Shown here: piece after piece, positions 46,081 through 56,300 of the stretch
How positions within the stretch are numbered: the first letter of the stretch is position 1
Layout of the letters: every line of letters begins with the position of its first letter
From: Kiritimatiellia bacterium
Lineage (GTDB): Bacteria > Verrucomicrobiota > Kiritimatiellia > UBA8416 > JABMPJ01
DNA: 64,000 bases
Direction of reading: 5' to 3'
NCBI GenBank assembly: GCA_030745755.1
Contig: JASLOA010000038.1
Span: 54,772-118,771, forward strand
Made by a program: the position numbers and the translations under genes
Notes under the pieces: generated by a model
The model's input: the letters and a program-made list of their open reading frames with translations, nothing else
The model's database searches: none
What the model was told of the DNA's origin: nothing

Positions 46081-46515
46081 ATGATGACAGACAATGATGA
46101 CTATAGTAAGCAGTCGCCCGACTCGCTGCTGGGGGTGTTCTCGCGGAGCCGAATGCTGTTCTATTGCCTGGTGGCCGTTGGCGTTCACCTCGTGGTGTTG
46201 GCCGTGACGTCTACCAGCTATATCTACGATACGTGGATCGATCCCGAAGGCGCGAAAGAACGCGCCGTGCAAGAAGCCAAGGAGGCCGAGGAGAATGGCG
46301 CGGCCGAAGAACAAGGCTCGTCGGAAGAGAAACCGGCTGAAGTCAAGGCGGACAGTCCGGCAACGGACTCGCCGATGGTCATTGGCGATACCGTGGTCCC
46401 GGATTCCGCCACGAATTCAGCGATTATCAAAGCGATCACTGAGGTCGCGGATCCGGATGAAATACCGGATGAACCTGATCTTGGTATCGATCTGGACGAT
46501 ACGCGGGTGAGGTAA
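46081..46515 (+). CDS. Single-pass acidic protein in the TonB position
   Basis: 144 residues. A short cytoplasmic N-terminus is followed by one membrane helix (FYCLVAVGVHLVVLAVTSTS, about 27-46). A Glu/Ala-rich linker (EAKEAEENGAAEEQGSSEEK) and a small C-terminal part follow. The arrangement (inner-membrane anchor, extended linker, after ExbB and two ExbD) is that of TonB/TolA-like energy transducers, but it is shorter, acidic rather than proline-rich, and has no recognisable TonB C-terminal fold. ATG 46081 and 46084 are both possible, with GGAGATG upstream. TonB analogue by position only. Confidence 0.65.
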   Translation: MMTDNDDYSKQSPDSLLGVFSRSRMLFYCLVAVGVHLVVLAVTSTSYIYDTWIDPEGAKERAVQEAKEAEENGAAEEQGSSEEKPAEVKADSPATDSPMVIGDTVVPDSATNSAIIKAITEVADPDEIPDEPDLGIDLDDTRVR

Positions 46516-46705
46516 GAATTGAAAATCGAGAAATTGAAAGTTGAAGATTGAGGATCGGGCGACGAGAACGGTGGACGATTCAGAGGTTCCATCGTAATCC
46601 GCTCTCGTCGTCCGCTATCGTCAATCGACACGCTGAGAGACCTACATTCACTGTTTTTGACAGCAGGAGTCTGAAATCGCGCACTTGGCGAGACAAGTTT
46701 GACTG
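46516..46705. repeat. Intergenic TTGAAA words and 51-bp hairpin
   Basis: Words of the TTGAAAATTGAA family fill 46516-46552 (GAATTGAAAATCGAG, AATTGAAAGTTGAAG). They are followed by a hairpin at 46560-46610 in which CGACGAGA pairs with TCTCGTCG and ACGAT with ATCGT around a CAGAGGTTCC loop. No gene. It may be a partial terminator or a processing site splitting the operon. Confidence 0.6.
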
Positions 46706-48286
46706 ATGAAATTGCCTAGACCACATATTCCCTGGCCCATTCGGCTCTGTCTGCCGTTGGGGGTCGCCGGTGCGATCTGTACGCGTGAGGCGATCCTGTT
46801 GGATGTGCGCTACGCTGCCCTGTTAGAGACGTATCCGGTCTTGGCAGCGGAGTTCACAGAAGCGGGGATGCATGGGGCCGTGCTCGGCGTGCTGTGGGCG
46901 GGGTGCATCGGCGGGGTGTTTCTCGGGGGTGCGGCGGTGATGGGACTGCTGCTGCGTGGCCGCTTCATCCTCGGTCTGGTGCGCAAGGCCTGTATGGCGT
47001 CGTGGGTCATCGCGTGGGCCTACGGCATGCTGATTCTCAAGGGCGTGGCGGTGGTCAAAGAGCATGACCTCCAGCCGGGCGGGGCCAAGCCGGATTCATG
47101 GAACGTGGCAGCGTGGAAGTTGGAATTCCTATGGCCGGTGCTGCTGGTGGCCGGTGCCTTGGGGGGGGTCTACCTCTTCGCCTGGACCCGGGCGGCGATC
47201 CGGGCCTGGACCTGTGATCCTTCGGCGGATCCTGCCGCCGGGGATCGCATTATTGAGGACGTTCGCTCGCATGGACCGGATCCATGTTTCCGTAAGAGCG
47301 TCTGGTCCAGCGTCTGGGCACTCATGTTCGTTGTGTTCATTCTTCCCCTGTTTCTGAAGGGCGGTTGTGTGGAGAACTACCGCGTGCCCAAGGGCAAGGG
47401 GTCGCCGGCCGTTGCCGTTGCGCGTGTGCACAAGGTGCAGAAGAAGAAACCGAAGAAGAAGTTGATGGTCAACCCCCATTCCGCCATCTCCTTCGATTTT
47501 CCTGAGCTCGACGATTCCAGAGTCGAGCAGACCGTCGAACAGGTCAGTCGCGTGCAGTACAAGGCCGACCCGAGCCGCCTCATGGCAGCGGCCGATGCGA
47601 TGGGCGCAGGCGGGAAAGGGCCCGGCGGTTGGCCCGACGGCATGGAGGACGCGAAGGTCCGCTTTATTCGCCTGAAATATCACGGGCAGGGCTGGGACGA
47701 CGGCATGGACGAGGTCAGTCGGGCGGATATAAACTTTCTCGCGAAGTTCAAGAGTCTAACGCCCTTCAAGGTAGCGACAGAGGGCGAGAGCCATCCCATT
47801 CGACTCCTGAGGAAGTACGACCCTGGCTATGCGCCGCCGTTTGTGTATATGACCGGTAGTGGGGGCATAGATGTGAGCTCCAAGGACATGAAGATCCTGC
47901 GCGAATATCTGCATGGTGGCGGCATGCTCTTTGCCGATTGCGGCAGCCGGCAGTGGGACGGCGCGTTCAGAAACTTCATTCGCCAGGTATTGCCGGGCCA
48001 GCCTCTGCAGACAATCCCGGACGACGACATCCTGTTCCAACTGCCGTTCGGTTTTCAGAACGGTCCCCCGCCGCTCTGGCACCATGGCGGATACAGCAGC
48101 ATGGGGGTAAAGCATAATGGACGTTGGGTTGTGTTTTACCATCCGGGCGACGTGAATGACGCCTGGAAAGAGAATCGCTCCGGAATGCGCGAGGATCTGG
48201 CCGAGGGGGCCATGGAGATCGGGGTGAATGTCATCTACTACTCGTTCTCGCACTACCTTCAATTGACAAGAAAGTATAGACGATGA
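46706..48286 (+). CDS. Membrane protein with C-terminal DUF4159 domain
   Basis: 526 residues. The first 230 contain about five membrane helices (LCLPLGVAGAICTREAILL, VLGVLWAGCIGGVFLGGAAV, WVIAWAYGMLILKGVAVV, WPVLLVAGALGGVYLFAW, WALMFVVFILPLFL). A Lys-rich stretch (VQKKKPKKKLM) follows. From about residue 315 the sequence KVRFIRLKYHGQGWDDGMDE to LHGGGMLFADCGSRQWDGAF is DUF4159, a glutamine-amidotransferase-like fold of unknown function found beside MoxR/vWA or TPR genes in PVC bacteria. Its stop overlaps the next start by ATGA, so translation is coupled. Confidence 0.83.
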   Translation: MKLPRPHIPWPIRLCLPLGVAGAICTREAILLDVRYAALLETYPVLAAEFTEAGMHGAVLGVLWAGCIGGVFLGGAAVMGLLLRGRFILGLVRKACMASWVIAWAYGMLILKGVAVVKEHDLQPGGAKPDSWNVAAWKLEFLWPVLLVAGALGGVYLFAWTRAAIRAWTCDPSADPAAGDRIIEDVRSHGPDPCFRKSVWSSVWALMFVVFILPLFLKGGCVENYRVPKGKGSPAVAVARVHKVQKKKPKKKLMVNPHSAISFDFPELDDSRVEQTVEQVSRVQYKADPSRLMAAADAMGAGGKGPGGWPDGMEDAKVRFIRLKYHGQGWDDGMDEVSRADINFLAKFKSLTPFKVATEGESHPIRLLRKYDPGYAPPFVYMTGSGGIDVSSKDMKILREYLHGGGMLFADCGSRQWDGAFRNFIRQVLPGQPLQTIPDDDILFQLPFGFQNGPPPLWHHGGYSSMGVKHNGRWVVFYHPGDVNDAWKENRSGMREDLAEGAMEIGVNVIYYSFSHYLQLTRKYRR

Positions 48287-49518
48287 CCATCTACGTAGTC
48301 ATCTTTTTCTGGATTGCAGGCACGTTCTCCATCCTGGCCTGGGTGGGTGCGGCGGTTTGGTTGGTAAAGGGGCTCCAACGGCGCAAGCGCTGGGGCTTTC
48401 TGTTCGCTGCTCTGATTGCCATCCTGCTGGCGGCTGCGGCTGCCGAGAAGTCATCGGTGACGCTGAGCAACAGGTTCACCCGCGATACCCGTGAGGAAGC
48501 CGAAGCGGCTCGGCGGGAGCAGGCGGCCGTAGCGCAGGCGACCGAGAACGAGGACGGTGAGATTGAGCTGACCACGCAGTTTGCCGAGAGTGAGCTGCCA
48601 TCCATGGACGGCCCTGCAAGCACTGCACAAGGTGCGGCGCAGGGGCCGGCGTATCGCCAGAAAGGAAAGCAGGAGCGCGAGAAGGGCAAGAAAGAGCGCA
48701 TCGATATCGATGTCGATGAAATCGCTTCGGAAGAAATCATTGTCTATATGAACTCCAGGCTGATGAGCGCGCTTCAGAAAGCAGATCGTCTGAATCGGTT
48801 TATCATTAAGCTGCTCTGGTTGGCTACGCTCGGTATCCTGTTGTGGGACTATTTGAAGGCGTTCAACGCGGTGTTGACCACTCACTGGCTGCTGCCGATC
48901 GGCGGGCCCTGGCTTGACTCCTTTTCACCGAGGACCCGCATGCTGCTGGTGACGCCCACTGCTGCCGAGGGCCGTTTGCCAGCGGAGTACCACGCAGAAG
49001 CGGTGCTGCGTAAGGGCGAGCAGTTGATCTATTTTGGCGAAGAAGACCCATGGCCGGACCAACCGGTTCTGGCACGGTTCAGCGTGGGCTCGTGGAGGAT
49101 TTGGGGTGTTAAGAAGGTGGTGGTCGGCACGCCGGGTGTGCCGCCGGAGCCGGAGTTTCTTCTGGATGGCGCGTGGTTCCGGCATTATGCGGTTGTGGTC
49201 CCGGATGCCGGAAACGCCGACGCGATGCTTGCCGAGATCGTGAGAGTTCTTGGACAGCGACACGAGACACGGGCCAGGGCGCGACGTACGATTCACGTCG
49301 TCTGGGCTTTGCCGACGAGTCCGGATGCCGACGTCATCGAGCAGTTGCGGCGCATGGCCGACCCGGTGAATCTCAGTCTGGCCGTCTGGAGTGCCGACGA
49401 CAACCTGCTTCCCGAGGATAACGAGACATTCGAAGATGTCTACAGCGACCCGCTTGAGCCCGAGCTGCGGATCCTGGACGAGTTGCGGGCGCGCAGCCAG
49501 GCGAAGGGGAAGAGATGA
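48283..49518 (+). CDS. Hypothetical integral membrane protein, coupled to the DUF4159 gene
   Basis: 411 residues, unrecognised. Two N-terminal membrane helices (FFWIAGTFSILAWVGAAVWLV; WGFLFAALIAILLAAAAAE) are followed by a charged, possibly coiled-coil region (residues 65-170, rich in E/K/R/Q with a KQEREKGKKERIDID stretch). A further hydrophobic segment lies near 185-205 (IIKLLWLATLGILLWDYL), then a soluble C-terminal domain (FSPRTRMLLVTPTAAEGRLP; YFGEEDPWPDQPVLARFSVG). It overlaps the upstream stop (ATGA) and the downstream start, so it is firmly in the operon. Function unknown. Confidence 0.7.
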   Translation: MTIYVVIFFWIAGTFSILAWVGAAVWLVKGLQRRKRWGFLFAALIAILLAAAAAEKSSVTLSNRFTRDTREEAEAARREQAAVAQATENEDGEIELTTQFAESELPSMDGPASTAQGAAQGPAYRQKGKQEREKGKKERIDIDVDEIASEEIIVYMNSRLMSALQKADRLNRFIIKLLWLATLGILLWDYLKAFNAVLTTHWLLPIGGPWLDSFSPRTRMLLVTPTAAEGRLPAEYHAEAVLRKGEQLIYFGEEDPWPDQPVLARFSVGSWRIWGVKKVVVGTPGVPPEPEFLLDGAWFRHYAVVVPDAGNADAMLAEIVRVLGQRHETRARARRTIHVVWALPTSPDADVIEQLRRMADPVNLSLAVWSADDNLLPEDNETFEDVYSDPLEPELRILDELRARSQAKGKR

Positions 49519-50216
49519 TGGGTGATCAAGAGAGCAGGGGCGGCGCGGTGTCGAGATTGGCGGAGGTGATTGTATCGTTGGGCGTTATCGTTCTCTTTAT
49601 CGCCCTGGTGTCGCCTGCCTGGGTTACGGCGAATCGGCACCGGGATATTGTGCGCCTGGTGGCCAGCGGAGAGCGGTTGCGGGAGGCCATCGTTAGCGCC
49701 AATGTGAATGCTGAACTGGTGGAGGACGTCTCGCCCCTGTGGCCGACCAACAACTACGCCAGTTCAACGGAGTACTTTGTCGAGTTCTTTGAAAGTGATC
49801 TTTACACGAACGCGTTTCCTGCCGGGTGGTTGGCTGCGCCCGGCGTGCCACAGTTTGTCGGCACGAACACCTTGGCATTTACGGCGACCAACAACGCCTG
49901 GTGTATTGCTGTGCCTGTAGAGGGGCAGACCAATGACTTCCCGTTCCTGTTTACCCGGAATCTCTCACTTGGAAAGGCACCCGAGAAGCGGAAGATCAGC
50001 ACGGTTGACGAAATCACTCAACTGGATCCAGAGCGTACACCGTTTGGCGGCGGCCAGGGGATCGTCATCAGCTACAAGGGCACCGTGCAGGTCATCAAGG
50101 CCAGGGAGCTCAGTAACGAAGTGAGGCTCCCTGAACGGTTCAATCCCACCGGCGCCACGAACGAATTCCTGACGCCGTGGTCGCAGAAGCGGACGCGGAC
50201 GCGGAGAAGACAGTAG
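49515..50216 (+). CDS. Pseudopilin-like single-pass protein
   Basis: 233 residues. The N-terminus SRLAEVIVSLGVIVLFIALV has the shape of a type IV prepilin helix (charged leader, Glu after four residues, hydrophobic helix), but lacks the classical G/F cleavage site and TLIE. The soluble part (STEYFVEFFESDLYTNAFPA, WLAAPGVPQFVGTNTLAFTA, NNAWCIAVPVEGQTNDFPFL, FTRNLSLGK) resembles the large families of GspG-like prepilins of Lentisphaerota and relatives. It starts with ATG 49515 overlapping the previous stop. It is probably an envelope-anchored subunit; a secretion-system pilus role is not supported by other genes here. Confidence 0.6.
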   Translation: MMGDQESRGGAVSRLAEVIVSLGVIVLFIALVSPAWVTANRHRDIVRLVASGERLREAIVSANVNAELVEDVSPLWPTNNYASSTEYFVEFFESDLYTNAFPAGWLAAPGVPQFVGTNTLAFTATNNAWCIAVPVEGQTNDFPFLFTRNLSLGKAPEKRKISTVDEITQLDPERTPFGGGQGIVISYKGTVQVIKARELSNEVRLPERFNPTGATNEFLTPWSQKRTRTRRRQ

Positions 50217-50340
50217 CCCGGGGACCAGTGATCAGTGATCAGTAATCAGTGACCACTAAAGGGACTCCCCAAGACTGGTCACTGGCAACTGATAACTGAT
50301 AACAGGCAACTGATCACTGATTCCTGACAAAGGAACTACA
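50217..50340. repeat. GATCAGT palindromic intergenic repeat
   Basis: CCAGTGATCAGTGATCAG to AATCAGTGACCA (50224-50254) is answered by TGGTCACTGGCAACTGATAA to CTGATCACTGA (50275-50319), giving an imperfect hairpin built from reiterated CAGTGATCAGT/ACTGATAACTG words. Relatives occur at 57085-57117 and 57249-57262. Confidence 0.7.
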
Positions 50341-53300
50341 ATGACTGAAATGGCAGAATCAAAGCGACATGTGTGGCGACGGGCTACTACGGCGGCACTG
50401 ACACTGGGTGTGCTGTTGTCTGCCGGTATGGCGTCGGCCGCATTTGTGACGTTCGGGCTTGAGGCCGCTTCTACGGGAGAGACGGTAGCCATCGAGCAAC
50501 AGCAGTCGTTGTGGCTCTCACCTTTTGGCGGCTATGGGGTCAGCACCTGGCCGTTCTCCATGTACGTTGGTGATGTGCCGCTCTTGAAATATCGCACGGC
50601 GGACGAACTGCTCAGAGCCAGGGCAATGAACGGGGGGCTGGGAGGGTCGTTGGGTGGCGGGATGGGCGAGATGCTGGGCGGCGCAATGGGCGAGAAAGAT
50701 ATCAACCTTTCGGGGAGAGCTGTTCTGTCCCTTGATCGGGAAGTCTCGGAAATGATCGAGCTGGACCCGGGCGAGTACACGATCCGCCCCTTTGGCATCA
50801 AGCTGACAATAGCCGAGGGTGGGGCGCTTAGCAGCAGTGATGCCCGTGTGCGGATCGACCCCAAAGCCAAGCGGGCGTCCGTGGTCTGCCACCCGGTCAC
50901 GCTGAAATTTCAGGCCGGCACCCGGTCGGTTGCAGCCCCCTTGAAGCTCACCTGTGACGGCATCGATCTCCTGAGAGACTTCGATAAGGTGATAGAAGAG
51001 TACAACTCGAAAGGCGGGCAGATGGCGCTCGTCACAGAAGAGGGTTTTCGACTCATCACGCTTTATCTGCCGGCCTCGGCGCCGGGGGCGAGCTATGATG
51101 CCAATGATGTTCAGTTCACGGTCGATCCCCGAGGCCAGGTCAGGCTTGGCGATGGAGCCAGTGCCCGTGTGGAGGGCGAGAACAAGCTCGTGCTCGCGGT
51201 CGTGGAGAAGCATACGGGGTCGGCAAGAGCGGCTGAGACCCGACCGCTTGGTGTGAGCTGGTTCGGTTTGGACAAAGACGCGAAGATTTCATGCGGCAAA
51301 GCGTCCGCGAGTGCGGGCGCTGGATCGGGCGCGGCCTGGCTCCCGATTTCCTCCGGCGCATCGAGCGTTATGCTTGGCAAGCTGAACGCCAGAGTCCCAG
51401 CGCCGAGCGAGAGTTTGCCGAATCAGCAGTTGGTCTGGGATGCGGGCAAGGGGGTCGTATGGGCTGTCCAGAGCGCGCCACTGGCAGGCAAGCCCGGCGG
51501 GCCATGGTCTTGCAGTATCAAGACGGTGGTGGGACGCGGTTCTGCGCCTGCATCGTTCTCGGTCCGGGTTGAGCCGCTGTCTGGCGGCGGTTCGACTGGG
51601 CTCACCGCAGGCTCCTCTGCGGGCAGCATGAAGCTGAGAGGCAGCGGCGGAAAATACTCCGGGACGCTGCCGACAAAGGCGGGGCTCTGGGCGTTGCGTG
51701 TAGCCTTCAAGGGCGGTGCACTGCCCCTGGATCATACCGTGGGCATGGTCCGAATCGGTGGGTCGGACACGGCGCCCGTGGTCTCATTCTTCAATTTCCG
51801 CAATCGCGGGATCGCACTCCGTGGCGATGTCCTGGATGTGCTTTGGCGTGCAGACCTGCCGGCAGGGAGTGCTGCGGCGCAGTGGACGGTTGTGCTGCGC
51901 GGCTCCGGGGTAGCGGCAAAAATCGCGAAGGTGTCCGCGGCGAAGACGGCCAGCGGCGCTATCAAGCTGGATACACAATCCCTGGCGCCGGGCGACTATA
52001 CGCTGGGTATCGAGGATGTCGGGCTGATCTGCTACCCGATGCGTTTTCGCGTGGTGCAAACGGAGCCGGAAAGCGATTTCGAGATCTGCTCCTTTGAGCC
52101 TGTTGTCGAACCGAGCGATCCATACCCCGGTTCACCAATCAGGTACTACAAGAACAGCAGTATGGATGGCGGTCTTAAGGGACCGGGAATGCGGCCGTTC
52201 TGGCCCGCTGCCGACGGGGCACTGGACGCCGCTCTGGCCAGCTATGCCGGCAACGCGGGTGGGCCGCCACAGGAGAAGTTCATGGTGCCGGGGGCATACG
52301 AAAAGAACCTGATGGCGCTGGCGGCCATGGGGATGCGTCACCGGCCGGCCTATCCGGAAATCTTCAACCAGGAGGGGTACAACCCCAAGCACTCGTTGCC
52401 CGAGGACCTCGAGCAGATGCGCCGGCGTATGGCGCTTACCGTGCAACCGCTGGCCGATGTGCCCGGGCTCGGTGGGTTCGTGCTTGGTTGGCATGGCAAG
52501 GTTTGGGGGTTCTGGGAGGATCAGGCGAAACTCGATGGGCGTTCGGGCCGGCGCAGCAATGCAGCGAACGAGTGGGCGGGGGAGCGTTTTGGGAAGCTCA
52601 AAGAGAGATTCGGCTCTGACGCGTTGCCGGAAGCACAGAAGAAGGAGCTTGATCGTTGGCTCGGGGCGCGAGCCTGGGGCGAAATACTTCCGAACGCATA
52701 CGCGGAGTGGTTCGCTGATGCGCGCCGCATGCTGCCGGATCTGACGCTGCATAACACCAAACCCACTGGCTGGGGGCAGGGCAATGTGGAGTATCCGCCG
52801 ATCACGCACAAGGGATTGTCGCATCGTGAAGGCATGGACTACAGCGACTACTGTATCCAGGCGTGGCAGAACTTCCTGATCACGCCGATGTTGGCCATGG
52901 GCAACCAGGCCAAGCAGAAGGTTTCCATGTCCTTCATGAGCCACCCTGGGACCCGTGCTGAGGAGTTTCCGATCTTGTTCGGATCCGCCGGCCGCGGGGC
53001 TGACTCTCTTTCCATGAGCGGTCCAAGTACTGGGGAGTCGGAGAGCTTGCTGCGTATCTTTTCTCGTTTTGGGTCGTGGTTCACCGCACTTGACCCGCTG
53101 CCGGATGTGGCCATCTATTTTAATGACAATGGGGGGATTCGCCCGGCCCTGCACGACCTGGCACGTCTGCGCCGACCCGGCATGGTGGTCTCGCCCGAGG
53201 ATGTTCTGGCCGGAGAGCTTTCGAAGTACAAGGTGCTCATGCTGCTCGGGGTCAACGCCTTCGAGCATCCCAAGATCGAGAAGGCGATCAAGGCCTTCGA

Positions 53301-56300
53301 GGCTTCCGGGGGGATCATAGTCAAGGACAAGGCCTGCGCAGAAGGGACTCCGGGCCAACCACTCGATTTGGTCTATGCGAAGCAGAATCACGGCGCCTGG
53401 CACCTGGCGTCCGACGGCGAATGGCCGTTTCTCGTGATGTGGCAGCAATTCAAGGGGACTACCGAGAAGATTCTTGAACCGGTTTTTGCCAGGACGCCAC
53501 AGCTTCCAGTGACCACGCCGGACGCCACGGTTGTGATTGCGCCACTGGCAGGCAAAGAGTCCATCCTCTGTTTTGTGATCAACCAGACCCTCGTGCCGGA
53601 GGAAATCAAAGGGCGCTGGCGTCAATACGTGGTCTTGCCGAAAGTGGGTGAACTGCTGGTGGACAAAGGGTGGCACATCCATAATGTTCTGACCGGCAAG
53701 GCGGCCAAGCCGAGCAGCACGGGCGGAAAACAGAGCGTGGCTGTGGACTTCAGGCGCAAGGAAGGCGCACTGTTCCTGCTGACTAAGCGGGAACCGAAGA
53801 AGATGTCCATTAGGACCGAACGCACGGCCGCGAACAAGGTGCAGCTCACCGGCTGGCTGGCCGACGCCAAGAGCAAGCCCCTGGCCGATCCCATGCCGTT
53901 TGAGGTGACCTTGAGGGGCCCAGACGGTGTGGCCCTGTTTCACAAGATGGCGGCGCTCGGCCCGAGCCAGCCGCTGGATGTGCCGGTGCCTGCCATGTCC
54001 GCGGGGGGTAAGCTCACGTTGACGGTACAGGACCTGATTCTTGGCTCGACGGCCGTGCAGGAGCTGGACCCTGCGCCCGTTGCAGCGCTGTCCGCGCGGG
54101 CGACCCCGGACTTGGTCGGCGGTGCGGCTGAGATTAAGGGCTTCCTTGAGAAGCGCAAGGGCCCGGTGACCGTGATCCTGGACGATGATCAAGGCATGTT
54201 CAAGCCGGTGGCCGAGAAGATGGCCGCCTTGCTGAAGAAGGCCGGGCGACAGGTGCGTGTGGAAACCTGGGATCTGACAGAGATAAGGCCGTTGCCCATG
54301 CGCTGGACGCCAACCAGCGAAGATCAGGAGATTCTGAAGCGCGTCAAGGAAGACCATGCCTGGGCGTGGCAGGTAAAGCTGCATCCATACAGTGCGGAGG
54401 AATACGGATTCAAGGATCCGAGGAGTGGCTACTCGGAAATCGGGCCGGCCCTGCGGCATGACGCCGACGTGGTGTTCTTCGGCACGCCAGAGAATCATCG
54501 GGCTGTGGCGCAGGTCGAGCCTTACTTGCGACGACAAGTCGGTGCCGGTTACCCGGCGGCGGGCGGTTTCTTTGTCCACTACCTCTATTCGCCATTCCAC
54601 GCCACTCATGATGGGTTGTATATCGGTTGTCATGATGCAGCCGGTGCCGAAGCTGGCGTGGATGCGCTGGCGGCTCTGGTCGTGCCTAAGCCGGCGGCGT
54701 TGCCTGAAATAGACGCAAAGCCGGTGGTGACCGCCGGGGGTGCGCCGGCACCGCTCGAGGACATGGTCTCCGGCAAGTTCGGGACGCAGATTCTGGATGC
54801 GTCGTTCTCGCCGAGTGGGAACCGCTTCTTCCTGACCACCAGCTCCTACGGCGATTGGCTCTATGTGTTCGACAAGAGCGGCGAGCTTGTCGAGAAGCGG
54901 ATCCCGCCAAACGTCCCGAACTTCCCCAACTGGTATCAGTGGGCGCGCAGCGTGCAGCCTTTGTCGGAAGAGAAGTTGGTGATCACTTTGTGTACGGGTA
55001 AGTATATCTACGATCTCAAGCGCGGCTACATCGGCAAGGCGGCCGGCCAGCCGTCGCATGGTCTACCCGGCGCGCCTGGAGGCCATGGGCCGACGGTCAA
55101 GGGCAGTACCCGACTGGAGGACCCGAAGAGCGGTAATATCTACCTGGGTGGCAATGACGTGGTGACGGCAATGGATAAGCAGGGGCGCTTCCTCTGGCGT
55201 TTCTGCGATGGTGAGAAGTCAGGCGACTTTGCTTTCTCGCGCGGTATGTTCACGCGGGCCGTCAGCGGGGACGGGAGCGTACTGCTTGTGTCCGCTATGG
55301 GAATCAAGCAGGCGCAGCACGGGACAGGATTGAGAAACCCATCTGTCCTGGGACTGGATACCGCGACCGGCAAGCTACTCTGGCAGCGCAAAGGCGTCTT
55401 TCTCAGTGAAGGCAAGGCCACGGCACTGGATGATCGGTTCATGGTGGCTGACGACAACGGGAAGAGCTATGCGATTATGGCCAGGACTGGCCGTGACGTA
55501 GAGCGCATGGGCGGGACGACGGGCATACCCGACCACATGCTATCGCTGCCCGCCCGCCGGTCGGTGCTGATTGTTGAGAACACCTACTCCCGCGACACTG
55601 GGCCGGACGCACGGGTCACCATCCAGACAGTGGACGGCAAGCGATCCAGGAAACTCGCGGTCCCGGGAGCGGTGAGCGATGCAAGAATGGCGCCGGATGG
55701 CAAGTCGTTCGCGCTCACCACGCGCAATGGTCACGCCCTCTCTTTCTCAATAGACGGCGTATTGCGTTGGGATAGCCCGATATCCGGCGGTGGGTTCACT
55801 CGCTTTTCGCCTGATGGCACGGTCCTGGTGATCGCTTCAAGCGACGGTGTGGTGCAATTCCTTAACGCGGCAGACGGTGCGCTCTTGAATCGGTCAGACC
55901 TGAATCCCGACAACGTCATCAGCCCCGAGCAGTTCGTGAAGCAGGCGATCATGCCCGGCAATCTGCCCCGCGAAGCCATGGGTCGGGTCGTGCTGCCACT
56001 GGAACCGTCGTACCTGAAGTCGCTGAAGAAAGTGCCGTTTGGGCCCAATCTCATGCCGGCAGATGCGGTACGCAAACAGCTCCAGCCGACAACTGTCTCC
56101 GTGACAGGGGCCACCAAGCCCGGCTATATCGGGACGCTGAGCGGGACGATAGAAGAGACCATTAAGGTTGAGAAGGGCAAGACCTATCTGGTCGAACTGC
56201 TGAACGCGGTTGCCAATCCCGCACAGCACAAACCGGTGCTGCGTTTTGAAGTGGCTGTCACTCCGGTGGCGAGGCAGGTCGTCGGGAACTTGCCGTACCG

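Noticed and set aside
52132..55059. 975-codon minus-strand open frame
   Set aside because: It lies wholly antisense to the 2246-residue gene, has no recognisable domain and is Arg/His/Gln-rich as expected for a GC-rich shadow frame.
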